This document shows positions 27,201 through 41,685 of a stretch of 64,000 bases of DNA, in pieces (the stretch's first letter is position 1; each line of letters opens with the position of its first letter). A program made the position numbers and the translations under genes. The DNA is from Trichoplax sp. H2 (Eukaryota; Placozoa; Uniplacotomia; Trichoplacea), in the NCBI GenBank assembly GCA_003344405.1, contig NOWV01000072.1:298435-362434 (forward strand). The letters are read 5' to 3'. The notes under the pieces were generated by a model that searched no databases, was not told where the DNA came from, and saw only the letters and a list, made by a program, of their open reading frames with translations.

Positions 27201-28440
27201 AACGAACTGAACTGATTTCATTGTTCATACGTATTAGGTGATGAGGGCGACAATTTCTACATAATGGATTCTGGAGAAGTTGATGTAAGTGATTTTATCT
27301 ACTTGTGTTAAATGAGATAATTGATCAATGTAGTTTATTAAATCGGTGGTGTTTGTAGGTTTATGTCGGTGACAAATTGGTTGCTACTTTGGGTGATATG
27401 GCAAGCTTTGGTGAATTAGCATTGATTTATGGAACACCTAGAGCTGCTACCATTAAGGTAAATTGCGTAAAGGAACAATAGTAACTTTTAGCTATCACCT
27501 AAAGTGCATTGCTAGTAAGCTTCTTTCTAGTTTAACTACGATGAGTTGTTTAATAACCGAGTAGTGGAATGAAGCGATATATTCTGATGCTGTTATAAAC
27601 CTAATGATAGGGATATTTTTCTACCTATGCAATCCGCAACTTTGACTAACTTGATGCATTGGACAATATTATTATTTATATAGGCTAAGACTGAATGCAA
27701 ATTATGGGCAATTGATAGCGACAGTTATCGTCATATCCTCATGGTAACAATTGGCTGATAATATTTCAATTTGCCTCGGCGTTGGCATAAATGATAACTG
27801 ATATATTATTATGTCATTAGGGAAGTACAATGCGAAAGAGGAAATTATATGAATCCTTCTTAGAGAAAGTTTCCATTTTAGGTACTTTTGAACAACAACA
27901 TTATTTGTAGTTGATTGTCAAGCTGCTTGATTTAGTAGCTAGATTCAATGATCTAATTATCTCATGTACAATATTAGAATCTTTGGATCAATGGGAACGT
28001 CTCACTGTAGCAGACTCTTTAGAACCTGCACAGTTTGAAGAAAACGAGATTGTTATCCAACAAGGTGATCCTGGCGAAGATTTCTTTATTATTTTAGAAG
28101 GAAAAGCCGTTGTACTACAACGAAAACCAGGTGATACTGAATACGTCGAAGTTGGAGAGTTAGGACCGTCAGACTACTTTGGTATGATTGATTGAATTTT
28201 CTAAAGTGCTTTTATTTCCAATATCGATTCAATGCTAACTAGAGGCTGTGGCTATTGATCACCCTAGGTGAAATTGCTCTTTTATTGAAACGACCACGTG
28301 CAGCTACAGTTAAAGCAGCAAGCACCCTGAAATGTGTCAAACTGGATAGAGCAAGATTTGAACGTGTTCTTGGCCCTTGTGGAGATATTCTTAAGCGCAA
28401 CATTGAAAAATATAATAGTTATGTATCACTCTTTGTGTAG
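24281..28440 (+). CDS. PRKAR1: cAMP-dependent protein kinase type I regulatory subunit, 10 exons
   Basis: Binds and inhibits the PKA catalytic subunit in the cytosol and releases it when cAMP binds. Exons: 24281-24475, 26394-26564, 26793-26884, 26991-27052, 27238-27284, 27359-27457, 27684-27743, 27821-27881, 27978-28181, 28268-28440; 1164 nt, 387 residues (human RI-alpha has 381). The N-terminal docking domain, which dimerises and binds AKAPs, is seen in [18 protein letters not shown] and the [10 protein letters not shown] region. The inhibitor site RRRRGGVSG (residues about 100-108) has Gly at the phospho-acceptor position, so it is a pseudosubstrate and the subunit is type I. Two cyclic-nucleotide domains follow, each with a phosphate-binding cassette: [15 protein letters not shown] and [15 protein letters not shown]. 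The C-terminus YNSYVSLFV is RI-like. The first intron (1.9 kb) is much longer than the others. Confidence 0.97.
24476..26393 (+). other. Long first intron of the PKA regulatory gene
   Basis: This 1.9-kb intron is far longer than the other introns here (mostly 50-500 nt). It contains CTGTAC palindromes (about 25448-25460, 25636-25660), a short (GA)n run near 25010 and open frames up to 133 codons at 25685-26086 that match nothing I know. It could hold enhancers or an alternative first exon; nothing in the sequence proves this. Confidence 0.45.
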
Positions 28441-30597
28441 ATCATTGAAGATCATAGCATTTTTCTTTCATTAATGCACTGTCTAATTACTGAAATTACC
28501 AGGCTACTGTTAAGTACTGCATTCTGGTCGGTATGATTTAAAATTTGTAAGATTTTTAAGTAGTGATGCTATCGCGAAGAAGCAATGCGTTTGGTGCTGG
28601 CTGTCCAAAGCTGTGTACTAATAAGAAACTTGATATTAAGTTCGAAGTTATACTCCTTGTCTCTGTTGAACATTCATAACGTAGCACCAGATAGCTTAGT
28701 CAATACTGGTTCACGTCTTATTTAAGAGAAATACACCGCTGTACGAAATCAGTGCGCTGTCTTTCAATGAAGTTTGTGCTTGTGGCTACTTTTACTACAA
28801 CCAGTAAGTAGTACTTTACATTAATTCTGAGCTACCAATTGTTTTAGCTGTTACATAACTCTTTTACTGTAATACAAGGTATAATGGTATATTCTTACTG
28901 CTATTATTCTCGACGTACTTTGATTAAAGCGAAAGCTTGGTCATCTTACATGAATCGTGTCAATAAAAGTTTTATAGTTTGAATCGAATAGTTATGCCTT
29001 CTTCTATAATTGATGTTATTGTGTGCTCGTAAAATTGGAGATAAGGCAAAATGCAATACAAGAAGAAGGAATCCATTTAGAGTTTGTATTCTGCCTTTGT
29101 ATTTCGAAACACGTTAAGCTTTGTTGTATGCATATTCATAATCACTGTGCGCCCCACGTTACTTTGTCCAACTGTCTTACGAATTTGTATTCATTGCACT
29201 GGTATATTATATCTAACTCGAGATTGTAATCTTAACGATCATCTGATTCTCATGAATGATATTTGATATCGTGAAGTTAATGCAGTGTAGTCCAATATAA
29301 TTCGATCAAAACTGAATGTGATGAAAGCAATCACAATGTCCTACAAAACGATCTACTGTATTATGCACGTATGGTAAATGTAGAGACTTTTCAATTATTT
29401 TTTATCCTTACACGTATATTCAAAAAATCGAGAAACCCCTGGTAAAAGTTGCTCTTCGCCTATCATTTGGCACGAGATCGATTGAAGATAATTCTTAATC
29501 AATCTGTCGAAGGTGGTATTCTTTCCTTGCTGCCAGTAACGCAGTAGTAAGCTTCTAAAGTGATAAAGACCTATCGCTGAAGACTTATAAAGTTTAATTT
29601 TCTTATACATCATACGCATACTTGATTCAGTTGAACTTTATGCACCATGACTGTTAGCACAGATACGAGTGCATAAGTATCGCTTTAGTAGACTAATGAT
29701 GACGGTAATTGAATCCATCTTGACGATTCCAGCCTTCTCGTTACCTTTTGTACCACAGAACTGGATTTTAGAGCGAACTGACAGCATCAATGGGCATATT
29801 AAAGATGGCAAACTATCATTTCTATCATCCACAAGACTGAATCGACACTCTTACAGCATGTGCAGACCCTAAAGATGAGAGAATTCCTAGTTAATATCAT
29901 TCACAGAACGAAAACTGACGAATTTACTAGCCTAAAGATGAGGCTTTATACATATTGACAGTGTACACTACATATACAGCACTAGTTCATGACTCATTCC
30001 AATAAACGGGAACATAATTTGCTCAAAGTAATCTATTCAAAGAAAAATTTACAGCTAAATCATCTTAGATGCAGCTTCCTAAACTCTCCATTAAGCTTAC
30101 ACAAGACTGTTTGTGTTAGAATTTTGTGTGGTAGGGTTATTCGTCTTCAGAATTGCAGATGCACGGAAAAGACGGACTTTGCGACTTACAATTCCACTAA
30201 CGCCAATTGCTAATGCTAGTACTGTGCTATAGCCGCTGCCATTATGCTCGAACAGTATATTATATTCACTATGCAATAATATAATTACGAAGAGAGGGAA
30301 GGCATTTACTCATAATTAATTTATTTATTACCGATGGATGGTTTGATAAACGATAGATAGTACTATCAAATCCTCTTAAGCTAATGAAGAACAACATTGC
30401 AGCAACTACAACATCCAACGCTATAGCATACAGTTATTAAAACGCATCAGTCTTTGCTGAGAATACGCTTATACGTTCTCGTATAGTAAACAACAGTCAC
30501 GAACTTGAATCGAAAGGTACTGCAGGTTCTACATTAATCATTTTACAACTTTATTTAACTTGATTAGCTGTAGTAGTTCTCCTCTTACAAGCTGAAG
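28441..30597. other. 3' region of the PKA gene and intergenic sequence
   Basis: It includes the PKA regulatory 3' UTR; a possible polyadenylation signal (AATAAA) lies near 28963. Open frames at 29395-29619 (-), 29638-29832 (-) and 29669-29872 (+) overlap or lack motifs and are not called. The SDR42E promoter must lie in the last few hundred bases. Confidence 0.45.
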
Positions 30598-33500
30598 ATG
30601 GATACTGCATTGAGTCATTTTGCTGCCACTATTAAGTCTTGTGTTATTGTCGGTGGTGGTGGTTATTTGGGAAATAAATTAGCGGCGTCTTTAGAAAGTT
30701 TTGGATGTGATGTCAGACTCTTCGATAAATCAACATCAGCCGCTATATATTCCAAATCATCGCCTTTCATTCAAGTAAGTCCAGCATAAATCTTGCTATA
30801 GCATGACAGTAGTTCTTCTTTAATTAAACTATATTCAAGTTTTCTTGACTATCGATTCATCCTATAAATACTTTATAAGTTTATTAGTAGATATTTATCA
30901 ACATTGCTATAGAATCGACGATGTTGAGAAATGACTTGTCTACCAGTATTTAGCACTCAAGAGGAGAAAGAAGTCGATAAATAATTTATAGACGAGTATA
31001 TAGTATATTGAATGAAATTGAAATACTACGCAACTAATGGGTAATTTATCAATTAATCATTTCGATCTTGCTATCAAAATGAGTCTTTATATTTTAGTAA
31101 TAAGGGGAAATCATTGATGTAATCATTGATGCATTTCTATCCGTTTAATTAAACTTTTAACTTCTAGGGAGATGTTAGAAATTACCATGAATTAAAAGAA
31201 TCTTTCAAAGGTGTAGATTGTGTATTTCATGTAGCATCATATGGGATGTCAGGAAGAGAACAGGTAAAAGCTAAAACCTTACTAGGATATTGAATTACTT
31301 TAGTGTAATGATTTTCGATAATTACAGTATAATTACAGTATGTGTTATAGTTTGTAGTGTAGCTATGTCTGTCTTAATAAAATAACTGTTGATTAAAGTG
31401 AAGAACCCATATCTACATTCAGTTTCTCCATTGAATAAAAAAATTGACTTGATATGCTTCCTATCTTAGCTAAATAAGAAATTGATCGAAGAAGTGAATA
31501 TCGATGGCACAAATAACAGCATTAACGGTATGTTGTGTGTATAAACAAGAAGGTCTTTCTATCTGCTGCAAATCGAAGCTACCTTATGTTAAATTTAAAC
31601 GACACAATGAAATGATTACCCTACAACATAGTACTACACTTAACCAATAGTGCTAATAGCATACCAGCCACTACTTAAAATTCATCTAAAATCGGGTCTA
31701 GCCGCTGAAATGGGGGAATATTTAATATTCAAATATGCTTTTATACTGCTATTCAGTATTTAATGGTAGACTACTGTAGACGTAAAGTCTAATTATAACC
31801 TTTCTTGGATCTCAATCTCCAGTATCGTCTCGTGCTACAATAGTCTACGCTAGGTCTATAACTAACTAAATATGTAGTTGTCTTCAATTGCCGTGATATC
31901 CTACAAGGCCTATATCTAACACCATACTTAATAATGCTTTATATTTGGTAAAATGCTGCATAGTGTTAACAGCCATTTACTTTTTTATGTATTCCTAACC
32001 CACTTTATAATTCTTGATTGGTAATTGTAAATCTATTGCATTACTATTCCATTTTAGCGTGCATAGAAGCAAATGTCAAATATCTTGTTTATACTAGTAC
32101 TACTAATGTGGTTTTTGGCGGTCAGCCGATAATAAATGGGGATGAAAGTTTACCATATTTTCCGCTAGAAAAAGTAAGAAGATAATATCATAAATACAAT
32201 ACATGAGTTTATTAATATACAGTAATCATGAATCCTTACTATACCTTTTAGCACTGCGATTATTACTCAAAGACTAAATCTATAGCTGAGCAAGCAATCC
32301 TCAAAGCTAATGGATCTGAAACTGCAAGTATGAAGATTTTTAGCTAACTGTCCATTAACATACGTATAACCAGTATAGTAAACTAACAAAAGGCACAAAA
32401 TACTTTAGATGGAAATCGCTTGTTAACTTGTGCAATTAGACCCGCTGGAATATATGGAGAGGAAGAACAGAGACATATGCCTCGCATTATGGTAAGATAT
32501 TTATCAATAACCTTAATAAATCTTTAAGAGTATTTTTGTGTAAAGTAAAACATCTATGTAGAACCAGTAAATCTGATTAAATGAATTAAATAATGTAAAC
32601 TTAGTAAATTTAAACCTACATTTAACCTATTTTCAACGAATTTTAATCCGAACTATTCTTAATTAATAACAGAAATTAATCCAGAATGGACTCTTTTCCT
32701 TCAAGATTGGACCTCAATCTAACTTGGTAGAATTTGTCCACGTTGATAATTTAGTTAAAGCTCATGAACTTGCCGCGATTGGCTTAAGCAGCAAAAAGAA
32801 CCATATAGCGGTATGAGCTAAACAGTTCAAATTGCTCATCGACATATTTGATTATGAAATATTATGCGACTCTAAAGAATATATTAGACCGTTATCCTTG
32901 GATTTTTTGCATTATAGGCAGGAAGTTGTTATTTCATTTCTGATGGATGTCCAATCAATAACTTTGAATTTTTCCGTCCAATGGTATGATGATAACCACA
33001 GTTCTTAATAATTGTAACCAAATATTAATTAAATGTAATATATATATTAATATATATATAATTAAATTTTATTTCATAGGGCATCTACTAACGTTTTAAT
33101 AAATAACATTGAGCTTTATTCCTGTTCTATATTGACTCAGTTAAATTAACATTTCCTTGCTTGTAGTTTGAAGGACTCGGTTACAAGTTTCCTATTATCA
33201 CATTACCTGTTAGCGTTATGTATTATATTGGTAAGATAATGAGAAGATGATAATTGTTATGGCATCATATAATGATTAGGCAATAAGTAATTAGAAATAT
33301 TTCTTAACAATTATCAATATAGAGGATGTTAATTTAGTGTACGGTCAACAATTTATATGTTCCCAAAAAGTATCAGATGGAATATTTAACATTACAGTAT
33401 ACAGGAACTCAATAGGATCTTTTTCCATAAGCAATAATAAAAACATTATATTGCTTTTTTTATTATAGCTTTTATAATTGAACTAATTCATGCCTTTGTT

Positions 33501-33767
33501 GGACGTTATATCATCAATTTTCAACCGTTAATTACACGAGCTGAGGTCTATAAAACTGGTGTAACGCACTACTTTAAATTAGACAAAGCTAAAAAGGAAC
33601 TTGGTTACAAGCCAGAAAAGAGAAATTTAAATCAAATTGTTAGGGATTATAAGCTAAAAGGATACGCAAGGCAGGGAAAATCTCTATTGATGATAGTGCT
33701 ATGGTACGTAGCAGTTTGTTTAATCGTACTGATTCTTCTTTCCAGTTTTATTACTGGCATAAATTAA
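30598..33767 (+). CDS. SDR42E1: SDR42E-type short-chain dehydrogenase (3-beta-HSD-like), 10 exons
   Basis: Member of the extended short-chain dehydrogenase family related to 3-beta-hydroxysteroid dehydrogenases; likely an NAD(P)-dependent, membrane-bound sterol or lipid oxidoreductase, substrate unknown. Exons: 30598-30774, 31168-31263, 31470-31527, 32058-32173, 32252-32327, 32409-32491, 32673-32810, 32918-32983, 33167-33230, 33469-33767; 1173 nt, 390 residues (human SDR42E1 about 393). The nucleotide-binding glycine motif is [14 protein letters not shown] near residue 17. [25 protein letters not shown], the catalytic [11 protein letters not shown] (YxxxK), LRPAGIYG-like [18 protein letters not shown], and [13 protein letters not shown] follow. 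A hydrophobic helix at the extreme C-terminus ([18 protein letters not shown]) is a likely membrane anchor. An AATAAA lies just after the stop, near 33773. Confidence 0.94.
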
Positions 33768-35480
33768 GACGGTAATAAATATTTTATTGCATCGTTTCCT
33801 TTTCAATTACCTTACTTTAAATTCATCCATTTTAAACAATATGAACACGTTACTTGAGACATTACTTGGAAACTGCAGTATTTTACTGTTAATTGTGTAT
33901 TTAAGCCAGGCTTATCTTAGTGATAGCTTTAATCCATCTCACTTGTTAACATAGAAATGAAATTAATGACCGTGTATTACACGGACATTTCTTTTTCTTA
34001 TTCCTGTAAATTGACGCTATGAGTTGACCTACGTGATCTACACAAAGATTAACTTTTCTAATTTTGCTTTAATACTAAAGCTTGTTCAGCACATTATGGT
34101 AACATTTGACGAAATATGTGTAAGAAGTTTAACACCGTAGTAGATATATATACGGTATAACATACCATACTATTATTGATAATTGTTAAGATTAACTTTA
34201 GCAAGAGTAGTGCTGCTTTCCGTTTTTAGCTGTATTCACTGGCTCGTAAAACACTTGTTGAATACTAGAAAAATTGAATTTCCAGATATATAAATTTCAT
34301 GCATTGTATCCTCGTTACATGCTTTTGCTATTTACGTCAATATCATTGTATTAAAATAATAATTTGACCTTTACTACTGTCAATTTGCTATTCAAACCTG
34401 ATAGGCCGATTGTATTTTCTCAACTTGTAGACTTGATTATCATTAACAAAAATGTGTGGTGTCTTTAGTATTAAAAATTATCGATTTAAATTACTTCGAT
34501 ACTGCTATATTACAGTTCCTAGTCGCTATTTTCTGCATCTTGTTTGTGTTGATCCCCACATTATCAATATTTTCAAGTTTTTTGTCTTTAATCCAAGACA
34601 TCTCATAAGGGAAATTGCACTAATATCTTTTATCAAATTTTCGTATGCATAAGTAAGGAGACTTTTGTAAGCAGTTTATCTGCTTGGCTAATACAGTGTG
34701 TTATTTAAACGTTTATAAGCAGAAAATTTGAAGAATTATGTATTATCCTTTACCTGGTAATCAATAAATATTATATTAATTCGTTGATATCAAACAAGAA
34801 GGGTAACAATTCATGTAACAATGGGTGCTCACATATTACAAAAATATAATGCTCTATGATTAATTTATTTTAAAAAAGTTAAAAGCAACATCTTTAAACA
34901 GCAATTAACATACCAAACCTTCAATACAGTAATAATGAAATAGCAATATTAAAAGAGTACTGTAGCATAAGAAATTACTTATCGGCGATTATAAATTATA
35001 CAAGTTATAGTTTTAAATAATGCTCGACAGGTGTTGACATAAAAATGATTTGTAAAATTTAAACTTAAAATCTAGAAAATTAACCTATAACTAATAGTAA
35101 AAGCATGAAATTAGTTTATCGCCTTACTGTACAATCTGAATAAGGATTAAACGATGAATTAAAATATGAATCTCTGCTTGACTGCCATAGTTGCTGTTCG
35201 ACTTGCAATTAGAATTATAAATGTGATCTAATATCAAACTATCAGTAAATATCATACTATTATACTGCTTAACTATTGCAGTTTAGTAATGATCCTTATT
35301 CCAGTTTTCAGCCATATCTTTGTAGTGTTCGAGTTTGGTCATTAATAATGATTAAAAGCAAGTCGAATCGATTGGTGCTAAATGGTAGATATTTCCTAAA
35401 TGAGCTAATTATCTTGGGTTTAATGATATATAAAGAGTCCCAGAAAACCAATCAACTGAAGCTACATGTCGAGTTTTAGG
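33768..35480. other. Intergenic region between SDR42E and STAT genes
   Basis: Both neighbours end here (convergent). Apart from the SDR42E AATAAA at its left end I see no gene; open frames at 34452-34652 and 35276-35479 lack motifs. A further 3' exon of the STAT gene within 35080-35480 cannot be excluded. Confidence 0.45.
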
Positions 35481-38400
35481 CTATACCGATAGAATCGGGA
35501 ATGAGGTATCGTATCCAACAAGGATTTCTAGTTGGTAAATAAAAAGACTACTTAAATTACCAGAATAAACCTTAATTAAAATAAGACTTATGATTGCTCT
35601 GGGTTATATATCTCATGTGGTAACGTAAAAGTCGGAAATGTGAAGGCTATTAGCATTATTGTAATATAAGCATATGACGTCAAACCTGATTTATGCTTCT
35701 TTCGATATCGCATTAAATCTGCTATTGGTATTTGTTTCGGACATAAAATACTTGAATTAAGCCTTCCATCAATTAAAATCCTTGAAAATTAAATGGTATC
35801 AGAAAAAATTTCATGTTTTTGCATAGAAATCAACTGACGATAAGAGAGCATAGAAAGAATTCATACAAATCTATCCATGTTATAGTCGATTGCGACCCAG
35901 AGCATTGAATGGGTTTGGGCCAATGTATATCACTATTTTCTAATCCAACATTGAGAGCAAGCAATGAAAATCATAGCTGATATTGTTTCGATATTAATAA
36001 CTTCATAATATGGCTATCGATTGTTCAACTTTAACAGAGATAAAATTTACAGTTGGTTAGGAAAATATATTATTTACCATCAGTATAAGGAATCGTTATT
36101 GCACCCGGCACTTGCTGACTGAATCTGATTAAACATTTACGGGGCTGATTTCTCAAGCTTTCTTCTACATCACTTCTGCTAATAAATCCTACAATATGCC
36201 TTCAAATATTTGAAAGTGAATACATAAAAGTGTATTCATTGTTATTGCATTTTTTAAACTTCAAAATTTCAATAGCAGTATACTTACTCATCTTGCCACA
36301 TGCGAAGAAGTGAATTTTCAGGCTTAGCTAGAACCTCTAAACACGTAAAGATCCATTCACCAACACTGCATGACTTATTTTTATTGCCTAGTTTTGTTAA
36401 CTATTATTAAGGAAGAAAATGTTCTTAATTACAAAATATATGGATCTTTCTAATTATTGTTACTAAATTGCCTATACAAGCTATTCATAACATTTATAAC
36501 ATTATTATCTGGTATGATGACAGTCAGAATACTAACGTAATGAAAATCGTCCCATGAGATGAAGTCTTCATTTCTGCTATAACTAGTATGAATTTCTCTA
36601 CCTATAAAGAAAAAAGAAGCGATTAACGTTTGGTCTTAGCGAATTTACAATCTACCTTATCACTATTTCATAATAGCAATAGCGTAAGAATTTAAAGCGT
36701 TAAGTCATCCGCTAGATATTAATTACGCTATCTTAAATTTTTAGTTTGATAAATTAAATTTTAAAATCAATATGCCTGTTATTAAACTCTTTAAGAAGTC
36801 TAAGTTGGCTGGCGTTAAGGGCTTGCCAAGACGACGTTTAAATTCGCATTGTAAAATTTCTTCAAGTTGCGCAAACGTAATTTTCTCTTCATGTTTAAGA
36901 CAATTAATATCAATTGTCTGCATGGTAGAAAATTAAATTTAGAAATCAATGATTAAAAAATTATATTGAAGAATTTATTTCATTTATAACTTGATAATCC
37001 TATCATTTCTAATTTAAGTCCTTAAAGTCAAACTTTAACATAGGCAAGGAAATTAGTTGAATAGTTATATTGTGAAATTTCCTAATTTTTAATTTCTTGA
37101 ACTAGTCTATATTTCAGACAATAAACATCTATTTTCTATAAAGTAATGAAATCATTATAGGTCAGTAATGCTTGCGGATGTAAATTATTTTGCAACATAG
37201 ATATTTACACTAATGATCTTAAGCTGTATGCTAGTTATTCTCGTACATCAACATCATCCAAGAAGTAATTATCCCAAGCCAATGTCGACTGAGCTTTCGC
37301 ATTTTGAGCTCTTCCAGTTCGAAATACAAATGGTAAAGTCCTGCATTCAAGCTAGATTAACCACAGTAAATAAATTGTAAGGGTAATTAATGAAGGAATA
37401 AGTTGCAATACAGAGACATAGTGATATTACTACATGATAACTACTATTTCGAAAGCAAGGCAAGATTGCAGCTAAAGTTCAAGCAATTGCAATTATCTTT
37501 ATATCATACTTCTAGCCTTATGCGCTTATAATATTATTAAATCATAATTGAATTACAGGCTTGGATAATTCATCTTAACCGTATATCCATTTTAAAGTTT
37601 TATGTTGTATTACAAGATCACTTCTGAATTATGATAAACGTCGATTTAGATTAATATCCTGCTTCAAGTTTTAATGAGTACTACTCGTATAAACCACTAT
37701 AATTTATCATGGTATCGTGCTGTAACATCATATTTGAAACTACCACCAGTTTTACTTATCTTTATAACCTACTTTAAGTTTGATATAAATCTTAGATATG
37801 TACTTGAAATTTATCGATCTGTATATCCTATTTCTAGACTTATTTCGCGTTATAAAATGAAATTTGAGTTATAAATTGCTTTAATTTAGTTATACACGTA
37901 TGATTCATACTTTGGGTTATTATGCAAACAATATAAAATTATATTTTTTAGAACAAAAATGTCAACAGAATTTAACATTATTTCTAACTTTATTCGAAGC
38001 ATTATTTACCGTTATATTTACATTCTTAATCGTGGTGATGTTGCAATGAAAGCCCAGCTGGTAACGAAAATCAGTTACATAGCCCTAATTAATGTAGATT
38101 TTTAAAATTCATAGAATGCATCATTTTAGAAATCGGAAAAACATATTTTGGCATGGTCATTTAAAAGTTACCCCTGATTGATTTCCTCTGGATGCTTTAT
38201 GGAGTTTAATTTTGATATCTGAAACAAGAAGTTCTCCACGATCGCCATTTCGATACTGTTCCTTTTGCATCCTTGGCTACATAATTCAATACCGAACTAT
38301 TATTACAATCTCCAATAATACCAATGACGCATTTAAATATACATCACATATCATTTTAAACTATAGTTTTGCCTATAATTCGGCCTGAATTACTGTAGAA

Positions 38401-41400
38401 TGTATATTTCGAAACAGAGTTCATCAAAACTTACCAGTATCTTATATTGATCGCGATGTTGATCAGTAAATCTTAAAATATAATCGATCCGATCAATAGA
38501 ATTAAAAATGTCGGTAATTGAAATTAGAATCACGGCTATAGCTATATTGACTGCTAACATAGGATATTATAAGTGATACTGAATAGTAGTAAGACTATTT
38601 CTCGATTAATCAAGTGCTTATTCAAAAAATGACAATCTCGACATAAATAATATAAAATGACTTGGATATGTAAAAGATACGGCTATTACTTAAGGCAGCC
38701 TAAATCAACTGGCCATAATGCTATTACTAATTTAAATATCAATAAGCCATTTAGCAAAAATGTACATTTCGTCGTAACCTACCCTATATAATGAGCAGCA
38801 ACTCCACTTACTTCTTTTACATAATTATCAGCTAAAAGCCTATAAGAATTAGTATTTACATTAAAAGCTGCGACAGTTGATTGTAATAAAGGTTGATAGA
38901 TATTTAATCTAACATGGACCAATATTTAATTACTATTTAGCTAAGTACAGTACCTCATACTGAGCACTAACTAGTCAAAAAGAGTCCTCATTTAGGTAAT
39001 AGATCAGAAAATACTTGCATTTTCTAGACGCTTTTTATTTAACTACATTACTAGCTAAAAAGAATAGCTTACACTAGTTTACAGGTGATTGTACCATCTA
39101 CTTTAGGAGCAGGGAAACATTGAATCATGACGAAAAATGATCTAGAATAAAACCATTAGTAATAGAACGCTACTTAAAAATTTAGCAATTAATTCAATGG
39201 CTGAGATTCTATAATAGCAGCTAGTACAAGAAGAAGAGATTAATAGCGATTGATGGCATTACTAAAATCATACCGACGTAGCAATTCATTTTTCATTTGA
39301 AGGAGGCCTTTAGTGTATTCATAGCAGAAATTTAGCTGAAGCTCCAAAGCAAGACCATATGAATTTAAAGTACTTATGACGGTAGTGGTCTATAAGAAAT
39401 AATAGCGATACTTAAATCGTAATTAGATAAATTCTTCGTACAATACGATCCTGTCACGTTCTGTAATAGTTACATAATTAGTATGTTACCTTCTTTCTAT
39501 ATATGGTTAAATATCACGATGTTATTATCACGTCATGCATATATAGATGTAGTTATGGTACTATATTAAGCTTATCTATATATGTATTCTCATGTTGCCA
39601 TACTCGGCATGATATCCTATTTGTAATGTCTAAACTAGGGAACCTGCTCAATGTTTGCATACAGTAGATTAACGAAATCACTTATCAGATATTTAATAGT
39701 AGCTTTTCTCGTATCTTCCGTCATCGAAATTAATTCTTGAAGAGAAGCAGGATTGACTGGGTCATTTAAGTGTCTCAATGCATAGTAAAGGAGTTTAATT
39801 AAGGCTAAGCTTACCTCCTGTATTAACTCAATCATGCTATCTTGTAACTGCATCAAAGCTATAAGCCTAGGTTTATTCAAGGGTGTTCATGCAATATAAG
39901 AAAAACATTGTTCAATTAATGTCGATGCTAAAGGATTATTACATAGATGTCTCTAATTACATCAGATGGAAATAGAAATACCTATATCGAATTGCTCGAA
40001 GAGCATCTGTTGATGCTATCGGAAAAGTTGATACATCTGAATGTAATCGCGTTCGCCTTTTCCAAGCTTTAATATTCTCTAGCACTTCTTGTTGAGGTTG
40101 ATTAATACACTTATGAATCATTTCTTGATGAAGCGATACAGCAGACTATCGTTCGCATACATTAATATGCAGCAAACAGTATTAAAAATTGAGAAAATTA
40201 ATAAACAGTAACATCATTTTCAGATTTAGTAACTAGAAATGAAATATTATTGTATGCTATAAGATTTATATAAGCAAGTAAAATTATTAACCCTGTTTTT
40301 ATTTTTCTAGCATACAAGTATAAAAGTATCCGAAGTGTGCTTAGAATTACGCATAGATGCGATGAGATTGAATAACATGGAAAACTTTCACTATCTACGC
40401 ATACATAATGAGTTATTCCCGTCAAATCTATTGTTGGTTAGCAAACTAAGATTGCAATTAAGTCAAGATTGCTTATTTTCAACATATGACTAGCTCACTG
40501 AGAATATATTGAACAAGTTACTATTTACAGTAGCGAAAAGAGCTGCAGATAGATTTACTGAATAGATGGAATCGTAGAAATAGATTTCGTCTTATTCCAG
40601 TTATGCGATAGGTAGTCATGAGAACATTCTTATTTGTATTTGCTTTTTATGGTATAACGAACGATGCAAAAATTTTACTCACCACGACTAACTTTTTGAA
40701 GAGATCTTTTAATGAAGGATCAGCTAGTATTAGTTTTGGATCACACAGAGAATGAGTTCTCTCATATTGGAGATAAGAAGCTTCCGATTGAGAATATTGA
40801 GAAAAAAGTGATGAAGTTTGGTAATGGATAATCTTTAGTGTGATATAGTGCTTATAAAAATGAGCAATTTCGTCAAGACTGTCACAATTCACATCCCTTG
40901 ACTCCTGTTACCCGAAAAAATCAGAGAAAAACAGTTCAATGTTGATCTATGGTCAATACAGAATGTTGAATCCGTCTCTAAAATTGGAAAGCTGTTGAAT
41001 ACGCTGTAATAAGTCTTGGTGTTAAGCCGGTATGAAAATCCTATATCACCGCTTGATTTTGCCCATCTAGTTAGGCACATAGGATGTTACGTGTATATTA
41101 CTTCGACTTGAGACGATAGAAATTTTTATGGATGCTTCTATACTGCCTTTAAATTCTATACGATTATCTGTCTCTGTATTTGAAGTAATCTTATAATCCG
41201 GATATGAATACTGAAAATATTTATAATATATTGCGATTCCTGTTTAATCGTGATTGCATTTTACAATTTGCGTATCTTGGATAGCAACTAATAAAATTGA
41301 GCTCTTTTATGGTTTTTAAACCTCTATTTGTATCCTTAGATACGTTCATTCATATTGGACTTACATATTCACCAGTGTCAATTTGTTCACTGCATCTTCG

Positions 41401-41685
41401 GATAGCCGGTAATGTGTGATTGCCTAAGTCTCTCTGAAATTAATTTTGCGATTTATTTTAATAGCGCATAAAGATCAATTCTGTAAAATTTTCCTTTAGA
41501 AAACAGTAGCCGTAATTGCTCATTTTGCTGCATTACGAAGCAAAATATGAAACTAAAAGTTTGATTGTTCCAAAATTTGGCTTATATAATGCACATGTAA
41601 GCAAGTATCAATAACTAGTTGGTATTAATATTACCTTAATTTCCAATAGCCATGCTTCAAGATGCAACACTTGAATTTCTCCATG
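35481..41685 (-). CDS. STAT: STAT transcription factor, at least 18 exons, 5' end unresolved
   Basis: Signal transducer and activator of transcription: a latent cytoplasmic factor that dimerises through SH2-phosphotyrosine contacts and enters the nucleus. Exons: 41635-41685, 41365-41433, 40683-40904, 39982-40145, 39644-39866, 39274-39341, 38783-38908, 38435-38471, 38172-38276, 38010-38084, 37247-37351, 36788-36917, 36478-36601, 36288-36365, 36078-36199, 35897-35939, 35686-35780, 35481-35527; all phases agree, about 627 residues. N-domain: EIQVLHLEAWLLE. Coiled coil: VLENIKAWKRRTRL. DNA-binding domain: LLQSTVAAFNVNTNSYRLL, GYVTDFRYQLGFH and TLPFVFRTGRAQNAKAQSTL with WDNYF. Linker: LEEILQCEFKRRLGKPLTP, EWIFTCLEVLAKPEN, MWQDE. 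SH2: GFISRSDVEESL and CLIRFSQQVPGAITIPY, with the phosphate-binding Arg. The short tail has a candidate phosphotyrosine in LVGYDTSFPIL. No long transactivation domain follows. The start codon exon was not found with certainty. Confidence 0.88.
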
